The position numbers and the translations under genes are program-made. The notes under the pieces were generated by a model that worked only from the letters and a program-made list of their open reading frames with translations, searched no databases and had not been told where the DNA came from. Positions 6,864 through 14,945 of a DNA stretch of 64,000 nt are shown here, piece after piece; position 1 is the first letter of the stretch; each line of letters begins with the position of its first letter. Source of the stretch: Synergistales bacterium (lineage in GTDB: Bacteria; Synergistota; Synergistia; Synergistales; Aminobacteriaceae); contig BNVH01000001.1 in assembly GCA_025997955.1 (NCBI GenBank), positions 50,621 through 114,620 of the forward strand, given 5' to 3'.

Positions 6864-7115
6864 TTATTGTTTTTCCCAAATCGGTTTGTGCTTGCCATCC
6901 GGCGAACTGGGGCACTTGCTGGAGTTGTTCCCGGGCGTAGTGTACGGTCTTTGACCTTCCGGCATCGAAACTGAACTGCCAAAACTCTTGCCGCATTCCT
7001 TGCACACTGATACCCACTTCGTTGTTGCCATAGTAGTTTTTCCACGCTCATCATTTCCAAACGCGCAACCCACTAATAGAGCCAGAATAAAAACGGACAA
7101 CATCAACTTTTTCAT
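6864..7115 (-). CDS. Lipoprotein with a zinc-ribbon domain
   Basis: 83 residues. The signal peptide MKKLMLSVFILALLVGC has a clear lipobox (LVGC, Cys17), so the mature protein is lipid-anchored. The mature part has V-C-K-E-C-G-K and a later K-C-P-S-S-P-D-G-K-H, the same zinc-ribbon pattern as the 43-aa protein at 6405-6536. The ribosome site AGGAG is close before ATG 7115. It is the first minus-strand gene next to the invertible segment at 7143-7306 and the obvious candidate to be switched by it. Function unknown. Confidence 0.75.
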   Translation of the reverse strand: MKKLMLSVFILALLVGCAFGNDERGKTTMATTKWVSVCKECGKSFGSSVSMPEGQRPYTTPGNNSSKCPSSPDGKHKPIWEKQ

Positions 7116-7142
7116 AAAAGTTTTCTCCTACTGTCATAGGCT

Positions 7143-7170
7143 ACTATCAAAAAGTGTACTTTTTGATAGT
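7143..7170. repeat. Inverted recombination site, left copy
   Basis: A perfect 28-bp palindrome: two 13-bp arms (ACTATCAAAAAGT and its complement) around the central dinucleotide GT. Serine recombinases cut with a 2-bp stagger at such centres, so the dinucleotide gives the site its direction. Confidence 0.7.
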
Positions 7171-7233
7171 TGTCCAATTGATGTTTTTTAGACGTTTTTT
7201 AGCTTATTAAATGGACAATTATTAAAAATGTTC

Positions 7234-7262
7234 TTGACTTTTGCATTGAATTACGGTATTTT
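7234..7262 (+). promoter_or_regulatory. Promoter inside the putative invertible segment
   Basis: TTGACT (7234-7239), a 17-bp spacer and TATTTT (7257-7262) give a good sigma-70 pattern. In the orientation shown it fires rightwards, antisense into the recombinase gene. After inversion between 7143-7170 and 7279-7306 it would fire leftwards into the lipoprotein gene. Confidence 0.55.
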
Positions 7263-7278
7263 TACTTACGAAATAATT

Positions 7279-7306
7279 ACTATCAAAAAGTACACCTTTT
7301 GATAGT
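7279..7306. repeat. Inverted recombination site, right copy
   Basis: Same arms as the left copy with a single mismatch (C at 7296) and central dinucleotide AC, the complement of GT. The two sites are therefore in inverted orientation. The palindrome extends outward to 7272-7313 (AATAATT/AATTATT) and covers the recombinase stop codon (7309-7311). Confidence 0.7.
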
Positions 7307-7308
7307 AA

Positions 7309-7914
7309 TTATTTGTTTTTTGCTATCCGATAATCTCGCAAACGCCTGTAAAATGTAGCTAATTTCAGATCTGTTTGCTTCAAAATATCCGCCACTGGCA
7401 GTTGGCCGCGCTCCCATTGCTTTACCAAGTTCCCGAAATTTTCAGGAGGCTTTTTGATAGAGCGTCCAAAGCGAACGCCTCGTACTCTTGCCGCCGCTAT
7501 GCCCTCCATTTGCCGCTTCTTGATGTTCTCGCGCTCGTTCTGCGCCACAAAGGACAAAATTTGCAAAACGACATCGGCGAGGAACGTGCCCACTAAGTCC
7601 TTGCCGTTTCGCGTGTCCAGAATCGGCATATCAATCACAGCGATGTCCACGTTTTTCTCTTTTGTGAGCAACCTCCATTGATTCTGGATTTCCTCATAAT
7701 TACGCCCTAAGCGGTCTATGCTCTTGATGTAAAGTAAATCGCCGGGGCGCAGTTTTTGCACTAATGATTTGTAAGCTGGGCGGTCAAAATCCTTGCCCGA
7801 TTGTTTGTCAGTGAATATTCGAGGCGGCGGTATTTCCAGTTCGCGCATGGCGAGCATTTGCCTGTCGTCATTCTGGTCTGAACTGGACACTCGGACGTAG
7901 CCATAAGTTGTCAT
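7309..7914 (-). CDS. Serine recombinase (resolvase/invertase family)
   Basis: About 201 residues. The N-terminal catalytic domain has YGYVRVSSSDQN with the nucleophilic Ser, then DKQSGKDFDRPAY, YIKSIDRLGRN and the long helix QNEREN. The C-terminal helix-turn-helix is near IKKPPENFGNL and ADILKQTDLKLATFYRRL. ATG 7914 is preferred (GGAG 9 bases upstream); ATG 7920 is possible. Enzymes of this class either resolve cointegrates or invert segments between short palindromic sites. The two inverted sites right at its 3' end favour a local invertase. Confidence 0.9.
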   Translation of the reverse strand: MTTYGYVRVSSSDQNDDRQMLAMRELEIPPPRIFTDKQSGKDFDRPAYKSLVQKLRPGDLLYIKSIDRLGRNYEEIQNQWRLLTKEKNVDIAVIDMPILDTRNGKDLVGTFLADVVLQILSFVAQNERENIKKRQMEGIAAARVRGVRFGRSIKKPPENFGNLVKQWERGQLPVADILKQTDLKLATFYRRLRDYRIAKNK

Positions 7915-7947
7915 TTTCATCGTCTCCTTTAAGAACACGAGGGGTTA

Positions 7948-8095
7948 GGGTGGATCAGCGCGCTGCGTTCATCTGAAATCAAACAGTTGCTTAATGAAGG
8001 TCATGTTCAGTTAAGTCTTTTTGACGAGAAGAACTTACTTGAGATAGAGTGCGCGGATTACCCCGGAGAAAGGTTTATAGTATGCCGATTCTCAG
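7948..8095 (+). pseudogene. IS1634-family transposase fragment
   Basis: The forward frame reads GWISALRSSEIKQLL, then VQLSLFDEKNLLEI and DYPGERFIVCR, a stretch I recognise from the middle of IS1634-type transposases. Similarity stops abruptly after VCR (about 8095), and upstream is the divergent recombinase. Only about 50 of the usual 500-600 residues remain. It marks the edge of the AT-rich island. Confidence 0.6.
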
Positions 8096-8227
8096 ATGAC
8101 TTACAGGCGGACATTATCACAGACGAGCGACAAATTCAAACTTTTTATATTGACAAAAAGATGTACGTATGTAAATATATGTATATAAGTAAGTAAATAA
8201 ATAAATATTTTGAAAGGAGTTTTGTAT

Positions 8228-8431
8228 ATGGCTGGAAAACTTTGTCCAAAGTGCGGAGAACTGACTTTTTTTGAAAGCAAGGATGGTCGCGAATGTACAA
8301 AGTGCGGTTACAAAATGACTTTGCCACCTAATGATAACAAAGGAGGTCAAGGCAGAAAGTGTTCTAATTGCGGGAAAATGACTGTATTCGCCGATAAATG
8401 TAGAAATTGTGGCGCGAAGTATTCTGGGTAA
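8228..8431 (+). CDS. Double zinc-ribbon small protein
   Basis: 67 residues with four CxxC knuckles: LCPKCGE, ECTKCGY, KCSNCGK and KCRNCGAKYSG, enough for two zinc ribbons. ATG 8228 is supported by AAAGGAG (8211-8217). Such proteins bind nucleic acid or protein partners; no specific role can be given. It stands alone between a dead transposase and a gene-poor stretch. Confidence 0.75.
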   Translation: MAGKLCPKCGELTFFESKDGRECTKCGYKMTLPPNDNKGGQGRKCSNCGKMTVFADKCRNCGAKYSG

Positions 8432-8536
8432 TCACGACGGGCAGTGATATGATTATCAGTTAAAATGGTTTATTGGAGTTTAAGATTTGAGATTAAGTTG
8501 TAAGGTTTATCGTTTACTTTCTGCCTATTCGTTAGA

Positions 8537-8683
8537 TTAAGATAGATTTTTCCTTGTGATTGCTTCAACAGTTACAAGTGTCTCATTCAGCCGTTTTTCT
8601 GTCCCACGGAACAAAAACACAAACATCGGAACAATGAGTTTTTCGCTCATCTGGTAAACTTGTTCCATTTCAAAAACTGTCAT
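8537..8683 (-). CDS. Possible 48-aa protein
   Basis: The minus-strand frame from ATG 8681-8683 reads MTVFEMEQVYQMSEKLIVPM and ends KNLS-stop at 8537. Its composition looks protein-like and amphipathic. There is no ribosome site and no recognised family, so it may be a gene remnant. The rest of the 8432-8755 gap shows nothing else. Confidence 0.25.
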   Translation of the reverse strand: MTVFEMEQVYQMSEKLIVPMFVFLFRGTEKRLNETLVTVEAITRKNLS

Positions 8684-8755
8684 ACGTTTGTATTATGAAT
8701 ATTACGGCTTGATAGAGCCACTGTTCCGATAAAAAAAGGATGGTGAATCAAACCA

Positions 8756-9823
8756 ATGAAGTCTATGCTAAAAGCTATAGTTATAGCTATATTTTTAGTT
8801 GCGCTGCTAGCCTTTGCGTTTTTTACAAAAGCGCCAATTTCGGAGACGGGCTTCACCGTCTACTTTATCGATGTAGGGCAAGCCGACTCCGCGGTAATAG
8901 TCTGTGACGGTCACGCCATGATGATAGACGGCGGCAACGCGGCGGACTCGGACCTCGTTTATACATTCCTCAAAAAACACAATATCAATCACCTCGACTA
9001 CATGATAGGCACTCACGCCCACGAAGACCACATAGGAGGGCTGCCCGGCGCGCTGAATTACGCAAAAGTGGATGCGGCATATTGCCCCGTAACTACTTAT
9101 AACTCTAAAGCCTTTGGAAACTTCGTAAAATATCTCGCTCAGCAGGGCGTCAAAATAACAAAACCAAAGCCCGGAGATGTCATATCGTTGGGCAGCGCGT
9201 CCGTGAAATTCCTCGCCCCCCAAAAGGCGTATGGTGAACCGAATAACACCTCGATAGTAGTCAAAATAACCTATGGGAAGACAGATTTTCTCTTTACAGG
9301 TGACGCCGAACGCGAGAGCGAAGCCGACATCCTCGCGGCAGGGTACAATCTAAGAAGCACAGTCCTCAAAGTAGGTCACCACGCAAGTAAAACATCGACC
9401 ACATATCCATTCCTACGGGAAATAATGCCGAAATACGCAGTCGTATCTGTCGGACGCGGCAACTCCTACGGACACCCCGACCCTGACACAATGAGCCGCC
9501 TCCGTGACGCCGAGGTCACTGTGTATCGCACGGATTTACACGGCGACGTCACAGTCACGAGCGACGGAAATGATGTTTCTTTCAAGACTCAGAAGAACGC
9601 CGGCCCAGTTCCGCCGCGCTCAGATACAAAAGCTCAGAAAACTCAGGAAAGCTCAAGTTTGGCGGTCGAATCAAGCTACATCGGCAACGCGAACACCAAG
9701 GTTTTTCACCGTCCTAAATGTTCCTCTGTAGGGCAAATGAATCCCAAGAATCGCGTCGCCTTAAATAGCAGGGAAGACGCAATAGCCAGAAGCTTCAAGC
9801 CCTGTGGCCGTTGTAAACCTTGA
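8756..9823 (+). CDS. ComEC-type MBL-fold hydrolase with C-terminal Ada-like zinc tail
   Basis: 355 residues. An N-terminal membrane anchor or signal (residues 5-23) is followed by a metallo-beta-lactamase domain with FIDVGQADSAV, the metal motif THAHEDHIGG (about 85-94), FLFTGD and LKVGHHAS, as in the extracellular hydrolase part of ComEC/Rec2. A Ser-rich linker leads to a tail VFHRPKCSS...KPCGRCKP that resembles the small Ada-type metal-binding fold often attached to exported nucleases and MBL proteins. It probably acts outside the cytoplasm on nucleic acid or phosphodiesters. It lacks the ComEC channel domain, so it is not itself a DNA transporter. Confidence 0.8.
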   Translation: MKSMLKAIVIAIFLVALLAFAFFTKAPISETGFTVYFIDVGQADSAVIVCDGHAMMIDGGNAADSDLVYTFLKKHNINHLDYMIGTHAHEDHIGGLPGALNYAKVDAAYCPVTTYNSKAFGNFVKYLAQQGVKITKPKPGDVISLGSASVKFLAPQKAYGEPNNTSIVVKITYGKTDFLFTGDAERESEADILAAGYNLRSTVLKVGHHASKTSTTYPFLREIMPKYAVVSVGRGNSYGHPDPDTMSRLRDAEVTVYRTDLHGDVTVTSDGNDVSFKTQKNAGPVPPRSDTKAQKTQESSSLAVESSYIGNANTKVFHRPKCSSVGQMNPKNRVALNSREDAIARSFKPCGRCKP

Positions 9824-9984
9824 CAGTTGTGGGGTTTGGGCGGGCGGACAATATTCAGAATACTCTTTGGGGCTTTTCTTTTAACCTATTTATGGTTATT
9901 ATGTCAAAATCGGATTTTCTAAATTAAATTTTTCAGTCTAAGTTATTCAAATTATTTAATTATTTTTATAAGGGAGGTTTTTTG

Positions 9985-11172
9985 GTGAGCGTATTGGAAA
10001 AGGCAAAAGCCGCTCAGGAAAAAGTCAAGGAGTGGCGCAGACATATTCACGCGTGTCCCGATATCGGGATGGAGACGGAAAACACCGCGGCGTTTATTGA
10101 GCGTATCTTGTGCGAAATCGGACTGAAGGAAGTTCGACGCTGCGCGGGAACAGGCGTCTTGGCTCTGATTAGGGGCACGGGCGGCGGGCGCTGTGTGGGG
10201 TTGCGCGCGGATATGGACGCGCTGCCCGTGACGGAGCGCTGCGACTTGCCGTTTAAGTCCCAAAACGAAGCCGCGCATGTCTGCGGGCACGACATTCACA
10301 CGGCTTGTCTGCTCGGCGCGGCCGATATTCTCCACGACATGAGAAACGAGTTTTCGGGCACGATCAAGCTGATTTTTCAGCCGGGCGAGGAATTAGCCGA
10401 GGGCGCAGCCGCCATGATAGCGGACGGGGCAATTGAGGACGCAGCGCGCAAAGAGCCCAAAATGGACGCGGCCTTCACGCTCCACGTCTGGCCGGACCTC
10501 CCGGCCGGGACGATAGGCGTCCGCCGAGGCCCGATGCTGGCGAGCGCTCAGGCCATAGCCATTTCCATCAAGGGCAAGCAAGGACACGCGGCTCACCCGC
10601 ATCGTTGTGTAGATCCTGTCCTGATAGCGGGGCATATCATATGCGCGTTGCAGTCCATTGTTTCCCGCGAGATGCCGCCTATAGAGACCGAGGTCTTGAC
10701 TCTCGGCAAAATATCGGGAGGGACGGTCGGAAACATCATCCCCGAGTATGTGAATATTGAGGGCACCATACGCGCCCTATCCAAGGAAACCAGTCAAAAA
10801 GTGGTAGACGCGGCACGGCGTATCGTAGAGGGCACGGCCTCCATGCTTCGCGGCTCCGCCACGCTTGAAACGTTGGCCGGTCTGCCGCCCGTCGTCAACG
10901 ACGACAGGCTCTTCGAGCTCATGAGCGAATGTTTTAGCGAGACTTTCGGCGCGGCGTCGGGTATAGTCAGAACTCTCCCAGAACCATCTATGGGCGGAGA
11001 GGACTTCGCTTTATTTATGGAGCACGTCCCCGGCGCTCTTTTCCGGCTTGGCGTAGGACGCGACGGCGTCAACTACCCGTTGCACTCCCCTGACTTTTTC
11101 GCGGACGAGTCCGGCTTTTATCTCGGAGTCGCCGGCCTGTCCGCCGTAGCGCTCAAGGCCTTAAAGAGTTAA
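9985..11172 (+). CDS. M20-family amidohydrolase (hippurate/N-acyl amino acid type)
   Basis: About 395 residues, full length for the M20D group (HipO/AbgA/IAL-type), which releases amino acids from N-acyl or peptide-like conjugates using two divalent metals. Visible motifs are RRHIHACPDIGMET, LRADMDALP, VCGHDIHTACLLGAA, FQPGEELAEGA and, near the end, PSMGGEDFALFM. GTG 9985 is chosen (GGGAGG at 9972-9977, 7-base spacing). The next gene is a YfcC-type carrier, so uptake plus hydrolysis of a peptide-like substrate is likely. Confidence 0.9.
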   Translation: MSVLEKAKAAQEKVKEWRRHIHACPDIGMETENTAAFIERILCEIGLKEVRRCAGTGVLALIRGTGGGRCVGLRADMDALPVTERCDLPFKSQNEAAHVCGHDIHTACLLGAADILHDMRNEFSGTIKLIFQPGEELAEGAAAMIADGAIEDAARKEPKMDAAFTLHVWPDLPAGTIGVRRGPMLASAQAIAISIKGKQGHAAHPHRCVDPVLIAGHIICALQSIVSREMPPIETEVLTLGKISGGTVGNIIPEYVNIEGTIRALSKETSQKVVDAARRIVEGTASMLRGSATLETLAGLPPVVNDDRLFELMSECFSETFGAASGIVRTLPEPSMGGEDFALFMEHVPGALFRLGVGRDGVNYPLHSPDFFADESGFYLGVAGLSAVALKALKS

Positions 11173-11188
11173 ACACTGTTCTTTAAAA

Positions 11189-11209
11189 TTTCGCAAAAAT
11201 TTTGCGAAA
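11189..11209. other. Perfect hairpin between the amidohydrolase and the carrier gene
   Basis: TTTCGCAAAA and TTTTGCGAAA pair around a single base. It lies 17 bases after one stop and before the ribosome site GGAGGAG of the next gene, so it could attenuate or stabilise a processed operon mRNA. Confidence 0.45.
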
Positions 11210-11236
11210 AATATAATAGTAGGAGGAGAATGTTTT

Positions 11237-12667
11237 ATGGCGGATTCAGCAGCGGTTAAGAAAAAGGGTTTCAAGTTTCCTCACGCCGTGTCGTTTTTGA
11301 CCATCATGGTCATTATCGTCATAGGCCTTACGTGGATAGTGCCGGCGGGGGAGTACAATCGGGAGAGCGTGACATTGGCGAGCGGCGCGAAACAGACCCG
11401 CGTCGTTTCGGGGACGTACCACGAGGTCGCGCAGACGCCACAGGCCATATGGAAGTTGGTTCCCGACCTCGTAAAGGGGTTTACCCAATCGGCTGACATG
11501 GTGTTCATGGTCTTGTTCTGCGGCGGCGCAATCTATGTTTTGGAGAAAACCGGCACGGTGCGCGTATTTTTTCAGAGGTTAGTCAAGCGCGTGGTCGGCA
11601 AGGAGCACTGGGCTATATTTATCGTCATGCTTTTGATGTCTCTGGGCGGCGCGACGGGCGCTTTTGCCAACAACATCTTGGCGCTCCTGCCCCTTGGAAT
11701 GATCTTGGCGCGAGGCATGGGTTTTGACAACGCCGTGGGTTTTGGTATGATTTACCTCGGAGCTTACGCCGGCTTCAACGTCGGCTGGGCCAACCTCTTT
11801 ACGATAGGGATAGCGCAAAATATAGCAGAGCTCGAGGTGCTTTCGGGCTTTTATGTGCGCGTCCTGTTTCATGTCGTGAACTTCTTTATCTCTTATCTTT
11901 TTGTGGCGCGTTACGCTAAGCGCGTCAAAGGAGACTACACGATAAGCCTGAACTACGAAGACGGCATGAGCGGGAGTGACGTTCTCGGCACGGAAGAAGA
12001 CGCCGCCGCGGAAAACGAACCTATAGCCATCCGCCACACAATCTGTGCCATAATAACATTTCTCGGGTTCTTCGGCATAGTCTGGGGTTCCATTCAGTGG
12101 AGTTGGGGCGTGCCTGATTACTCAGCCGTGTTCGTGGCCATAGGTATACTTTGCGGACTCTGCGGCGGGCTTGGAATTGACGGCACAGGAAGGAATTTCG
12201 TGGCGGGGTGCGGCACCATCGTGACAGGCGCGTTCGTTATCGGAGTCGCCCGCGCCATTTCCATCGTCATGAACGACGGGAAAATCATCGACACAATAGT
12301 CTATTACCTGTCATTGCCCATTTCGCACTACGGCCCTGTCATGGGGGCCAATTTGATGTTCTACGCGAACGCCGCCATAAACTTCTTCATTCCGTCCGGC
12401 TCAGGACAGGCCGTGGCCGTCATGCCGCTTATGGTGCCCTTAGCCGACCTGTCGGGCATCACGCGCCAGGTGGCGGTGCAGGCGTTTCAGTTCGGCGACG
12501 GGTTCTCAAACTGCATCATCCCCACAGCCGGTACGTTGATGAGCTCAATCGCTATGGCAAAGATGTCCTACGGCAAATACGTCAAGTGGTTTGCTCCGTT
12601 TATAATCCTTCAGACAGTCTTAGCGAGCATCGCGTTGACTGTGCTTCAGATATACGGCTGGAACTGA
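11237..12667 (+). CDS. YfcC-family membrane carrier
   Basis: 476 residues with about 11-12 hydrophobic segments, opening with FPHAVSFLTIMVIIVIGLTW and IVPAGEYNRE, a hallmark of the YfcC/DcuC-like (C4-dicarboxylate anaerobic carrier, PF03606) family. FIPSGSGQAVAVMPLMVPL and FSNCIIPTAGTLM are conserved late motifs. YfcC-like proteins are secondary carriers, often beside peptidases and arginine or aminobenzoyl-type hydrolases. GGAGGAGAATGTTTT precedes ATG 11237. Paired with the M20 amidohydrolase upstream. Confidence 0.85.
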   Translation: MADSAAVKKKGFKFPHAVSFLTIMVIIVIGLTWIVPAGEYNRESVTLASGAKQTRVVSGTYHEVAQTPQAIWKLVPDLVKGFTQSADMVFMVLFCGGAIYVLEKTGTVRVFFQRLVKRVVGKEHWAIFIVMLLMSLGGATGAFANNILALLPLGMILARGMGFDNAVGFGMIYLGAYAGFNVGWANLFTIGIAQNIAELEVLSGFYVRVLFHVVNFFISYLFVARYAKRVKGDYTISLNYEDGMSGSDVLGTEEDAAAENEPIAIRHTICAIITFLGFFGIVWGSIQWSWGVPDYSAVFVAIGILCGLCGGLGIDGTGRNFVAGCGTIVTGAFVIGVARAISIVMNDGKIIDTIVYYLSLPISHYGPVMGANLMFYANAAINFFIPSGSGQAVAVMPLMVPLADLSGITRQVAVQAFQFGDGFSNCIIPTAGTLMSSIAMAKMSYGKYVKWFAPFIILQTVLASIALTVLQIYGWN

Positions 12668-12677
12668 AAACAATTTA

Positions 12678-12710
12678 GCCGTTCGCCTACTCAATACAGA
12701 GGCGAACGGC
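12678..12710 (+). terminator. Intrinsic terminator after the YfcC gene
   Basis: GCCGTTCGCCT (12678-12688) and AGGCGAACGGC (12700-12710) form a perfect 11-bp stem with an 11-base loop, followed by CATTTTCTTTTTAG. Confidence 0.85.
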
Positions 12711-12774
12711 CATTTTCTTTTTAGACGCCTCAAAGCAAGTCTAATTTACGCAAAAACCCAAGGGAGGTATTGCC

Positions 12775-13644
12775 GTGCTGGATTTAGGTGTAGAAGCCTT
12801 TTTAGCCATAGCGACAACGGGAAGTTTTAGCAAAGCCGCCGAAATCCTGGCATTGACCCAATCATCAACCAGTCAAAGATTGAAAAAACTTGAAACAGAA
12901 CTGGGTTGCCAATTGGTCGACCGTCAAAAAGGCAAAAAACTTATAATGCTGACTCCTGCCGGTGAGTCGTTCCTGATTATCGCTGGGAAAATGCTCGCCA
13001 CTTTGCAGGAAATTAAAAACCCGGCAGTATCCAACTTCCATCTCCGTATTTGCGGTGTGGACAGCGCTAACGGTTTTATTCTTCCGGAGCTTTATATGGC
13101 CTTGCTGAATAATAATCCCGTTGTTCGGCTAACTATCGAAAGCAGTCAAACTCCCGTAATTTACAAACTCTTAGAAGAACAGAAAATAGACGTCGGTTTT
13201 GTACACAACGAATATCGCTTGCCCAACATTAAAGTCGAGCTTTTCTTTCGCGAAGAAATGTTGGTTATACGCTCTTTCTCCTCTGTATTGGCTGAAGATG
13301 TCTCAGTGGAAGAATTGGACCCCAGCAACGAAATTTACTTTAACTGGGGGCCTAAATTTCAGCTTTGGCACGATGTTTATTGGAACCCTGTCAATTCTTA
13401 TAACTTAGGCGTAGACACCGTCACCCTTATCGAACGTATGTTGTGTCGCCCTGAACAATGGGCGCTGGTGCCTGTTTCTGTATTGCAAAGGTGGACCAAC
13501 GCACAATTTTCGTTTCAGCGCCTAAAAGAAAAACCTCCGGAACGTATTTGCTATCTTATAACCCATCGCTACCCTCGGCACGGAACCGCTGAAGCCATAG
13601 CTATTCTGAAGACAGTGGCTCGCTCAATGAATTTTCTGCCTTGA
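12775..13644 (+). CDS. LysR-family transcriptional regulator
   Basis: 289 residues. The winged helix at the N-terminus (FSKAAEILALTQSSTSQRLK, about 19-38) is followed by an effector domain. The GTG start at 12775 is fixed by GGGAGG nine bases upstream. It sits tail to tail, 8 bases from, the large minus-strand catabolic operon (13653-24672). LysR proteins usually sense a pathway metabolite; regulation of that operon or of the M20/YfcC pair is plausible but unproven. Confidence 0.9.
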   Translation: MLDLGVEAFLAIATTGSFSKAAEILALTQSSTSQRLKKLETELGCQLVDRQKGKKLIMLTPAGESFLIIAGKMLATLQEIKNPAVSNFHLRICGVDSANGFILPELYMALLNNNPVVRLTIESSQTPVIYKLLEEQKIDVGFVHNEYRLPNIKVELFFREEMLVIRSFSSVLAEDVSVEELDPSNEIYFNWGPKFQLWHDVYWNPVNSYNLGVDTVTLIERMLCRPEQWALVPVSVLQRWTNAQFSFQRLKEKPPERICYLITHRYPRHGTAEAIAILKTVARSMNFLP

Positions 13645-13652
13645 GCGCGCTT

Positions 13653-14945
13653 TTAAAGCTTTAAATTTCCTCCGTCGTCAAAACTCATCTCCCGAGCTTC
13701 ACCGGCGACGCTTAACCTTGGGTGTTTGTCCACATAAGACAAGAGACCTTCCGAGACATAAATTTCCTCGATTTCCAAAGTATTTTTTATGACGACCAAT
13801 CGAGGAGGAAGCGTTTTATCTCCGGTACAGGTCTTGAGCGCAACGGCAATAGCGTCTTTTGCCGTTGCCGCAATCATGGGAATCTTGACGCGATCCAGCC
13901 GTGTCGCAGTTATGGCGTTGGTACAGGTGGTTTCGAAGTCGATATCATATACTAATTGCCTTGTGCAGATATCAGCGCAACCGATTCCCAAAGCGTTTCC
14001 GTGCGTTTCCTTCGTTAGGCTCAGCGCGACTATACGCTGAATTTTCAAGGGGCCGTCCGGCATGTGGGAGGCTTGATACCGACAGGTGATGTTGGGGTCC
14101 ATGCCGACTCCGCTAATGTTCTTGCCCATCTCACGGACAACTAAGACGTCCAGTTCGTCAAAGCAGAGGCGAGCCATCATCTCTCGCGAAATCTGAAGCA
14201 GTTCCGGCTCCCGAGAAGCAAACCGAGCACCCGGGACAGCCTCAATAACGGAAGGGAGTTCTTTGGCGTTTTCGACGACGGCAATGCCAAACGGAACTGA
14301 AACTTTTCCAAGAACGTACTGTCCGGCCTTGGGGATTATTTCGCCAAAATGCTCTATGCCGTATTGATGCATTGCTTGAGCCCCTTTATGGTTTCCGAGT
14401 CCCACGCAGAGCATTTTGTGCAGACCGCTTTCGATGTCGCCGCGAAACGTTGTATGATTCTTGACCCGAACGACTGGGACGACAAAGTCGGCGCATTCGC
14501 AGGCGATACGGTCAAAGTAAACCGGCAGACCAGGCATCGCCTCACCCAAAGTGACAACGTCCATAGAGGAGCGTATTTCAACTCCCATGCTCGTCTCCGT
14601 GATGCCGAATTCTTTCAAGAGTTTCGCCTGTCCTTTTTCCGTCGCCCCTCCGTGGCTTCCCATAGCAGGGACGATAAAAGGCTCTATTTCGTGCCGCCGC
14701 AACGCTTCTATCAATGCCTTTACGATTTCGTCCAACTTTGCTATTCCGCGGCTACCGACAGCCAACGCCGCCTTCGCGCCCTTTTTTAAAGGGGTAGCAG
14801 CAAGAAACGAATCAACCTGCGCACCCACGTGCGCTTCTATATCTTCGATACTTTCGGCGTCAAAGTTTTGACGCACTGGTATAAGGCGGGGAAAAGCGAG
14901 CTCGTTTTTTGCGGCTCGAACGCCGGAGTAAGCTACCGGACACAT
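13653..14945 (-). CDS. LarA-like (lactate racemase N-domain, DUF2088) protein
   Basis: 430 residues. It shows features of the LarA-type Lar_N family: AMGSHGGATEKGQ (about 93-105), VKNHTTFRGDIESGLHKML and GNHKGAQAMHQYG, where the Lys and His residues would match cofactor-binding positions of LarA. LarA racemises lactate with a nickel pincer cofactor; many relatives act on other 2-hydroxyacids. It is the last gene of the operon and overlaps korC by 13 bases. No larB, larC or larE is present in the window, so cofactor supply must come from elsewhere. Confidence 0.7.
   Translation of the reverse strand: MCPVAYSGVRAAKNELAFPRLIPVRQNFDAESIEDIEAHVGAQVDSFLAATPLKKGAKAALAVGSRGIAKLDEIVKALIEALRRHEIEPFIVPAMGSHGGATEKGQAKLLKEFGITETSMGVEIRSSMDVVTLGEAMPGLPVYFDRIACECADFVVPVVRVKNHTTFRGDIESGLHKMLCVGLGNHKGAQAMHQYGIEHFGEIIPKAGQYVLGKVSVPFGIAVVENAKELPSVIEAVPGARFASREPELLQISREMMARLCFDELDVLVVREMGKNISGVGMDPNITCRYQASHMPDGPLKIQRIVALSLTKETHGNALGIGCADICTRQLVYDIDFETTCTNAITATRLDRVKIPMIAATAKDAIAVALKTCTGDKTLPPRLVVIKNTLEIEEIYVSEGLLSYVDKHPRLSVAGEAREMSFDDGGNLKL

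Noticed and set aside
14349..14789. Forward frame of 146 codons within the LarA-like gene
   Set aside because: Antisense to a well-conserved gene with clear family motifs; no ribosome site.
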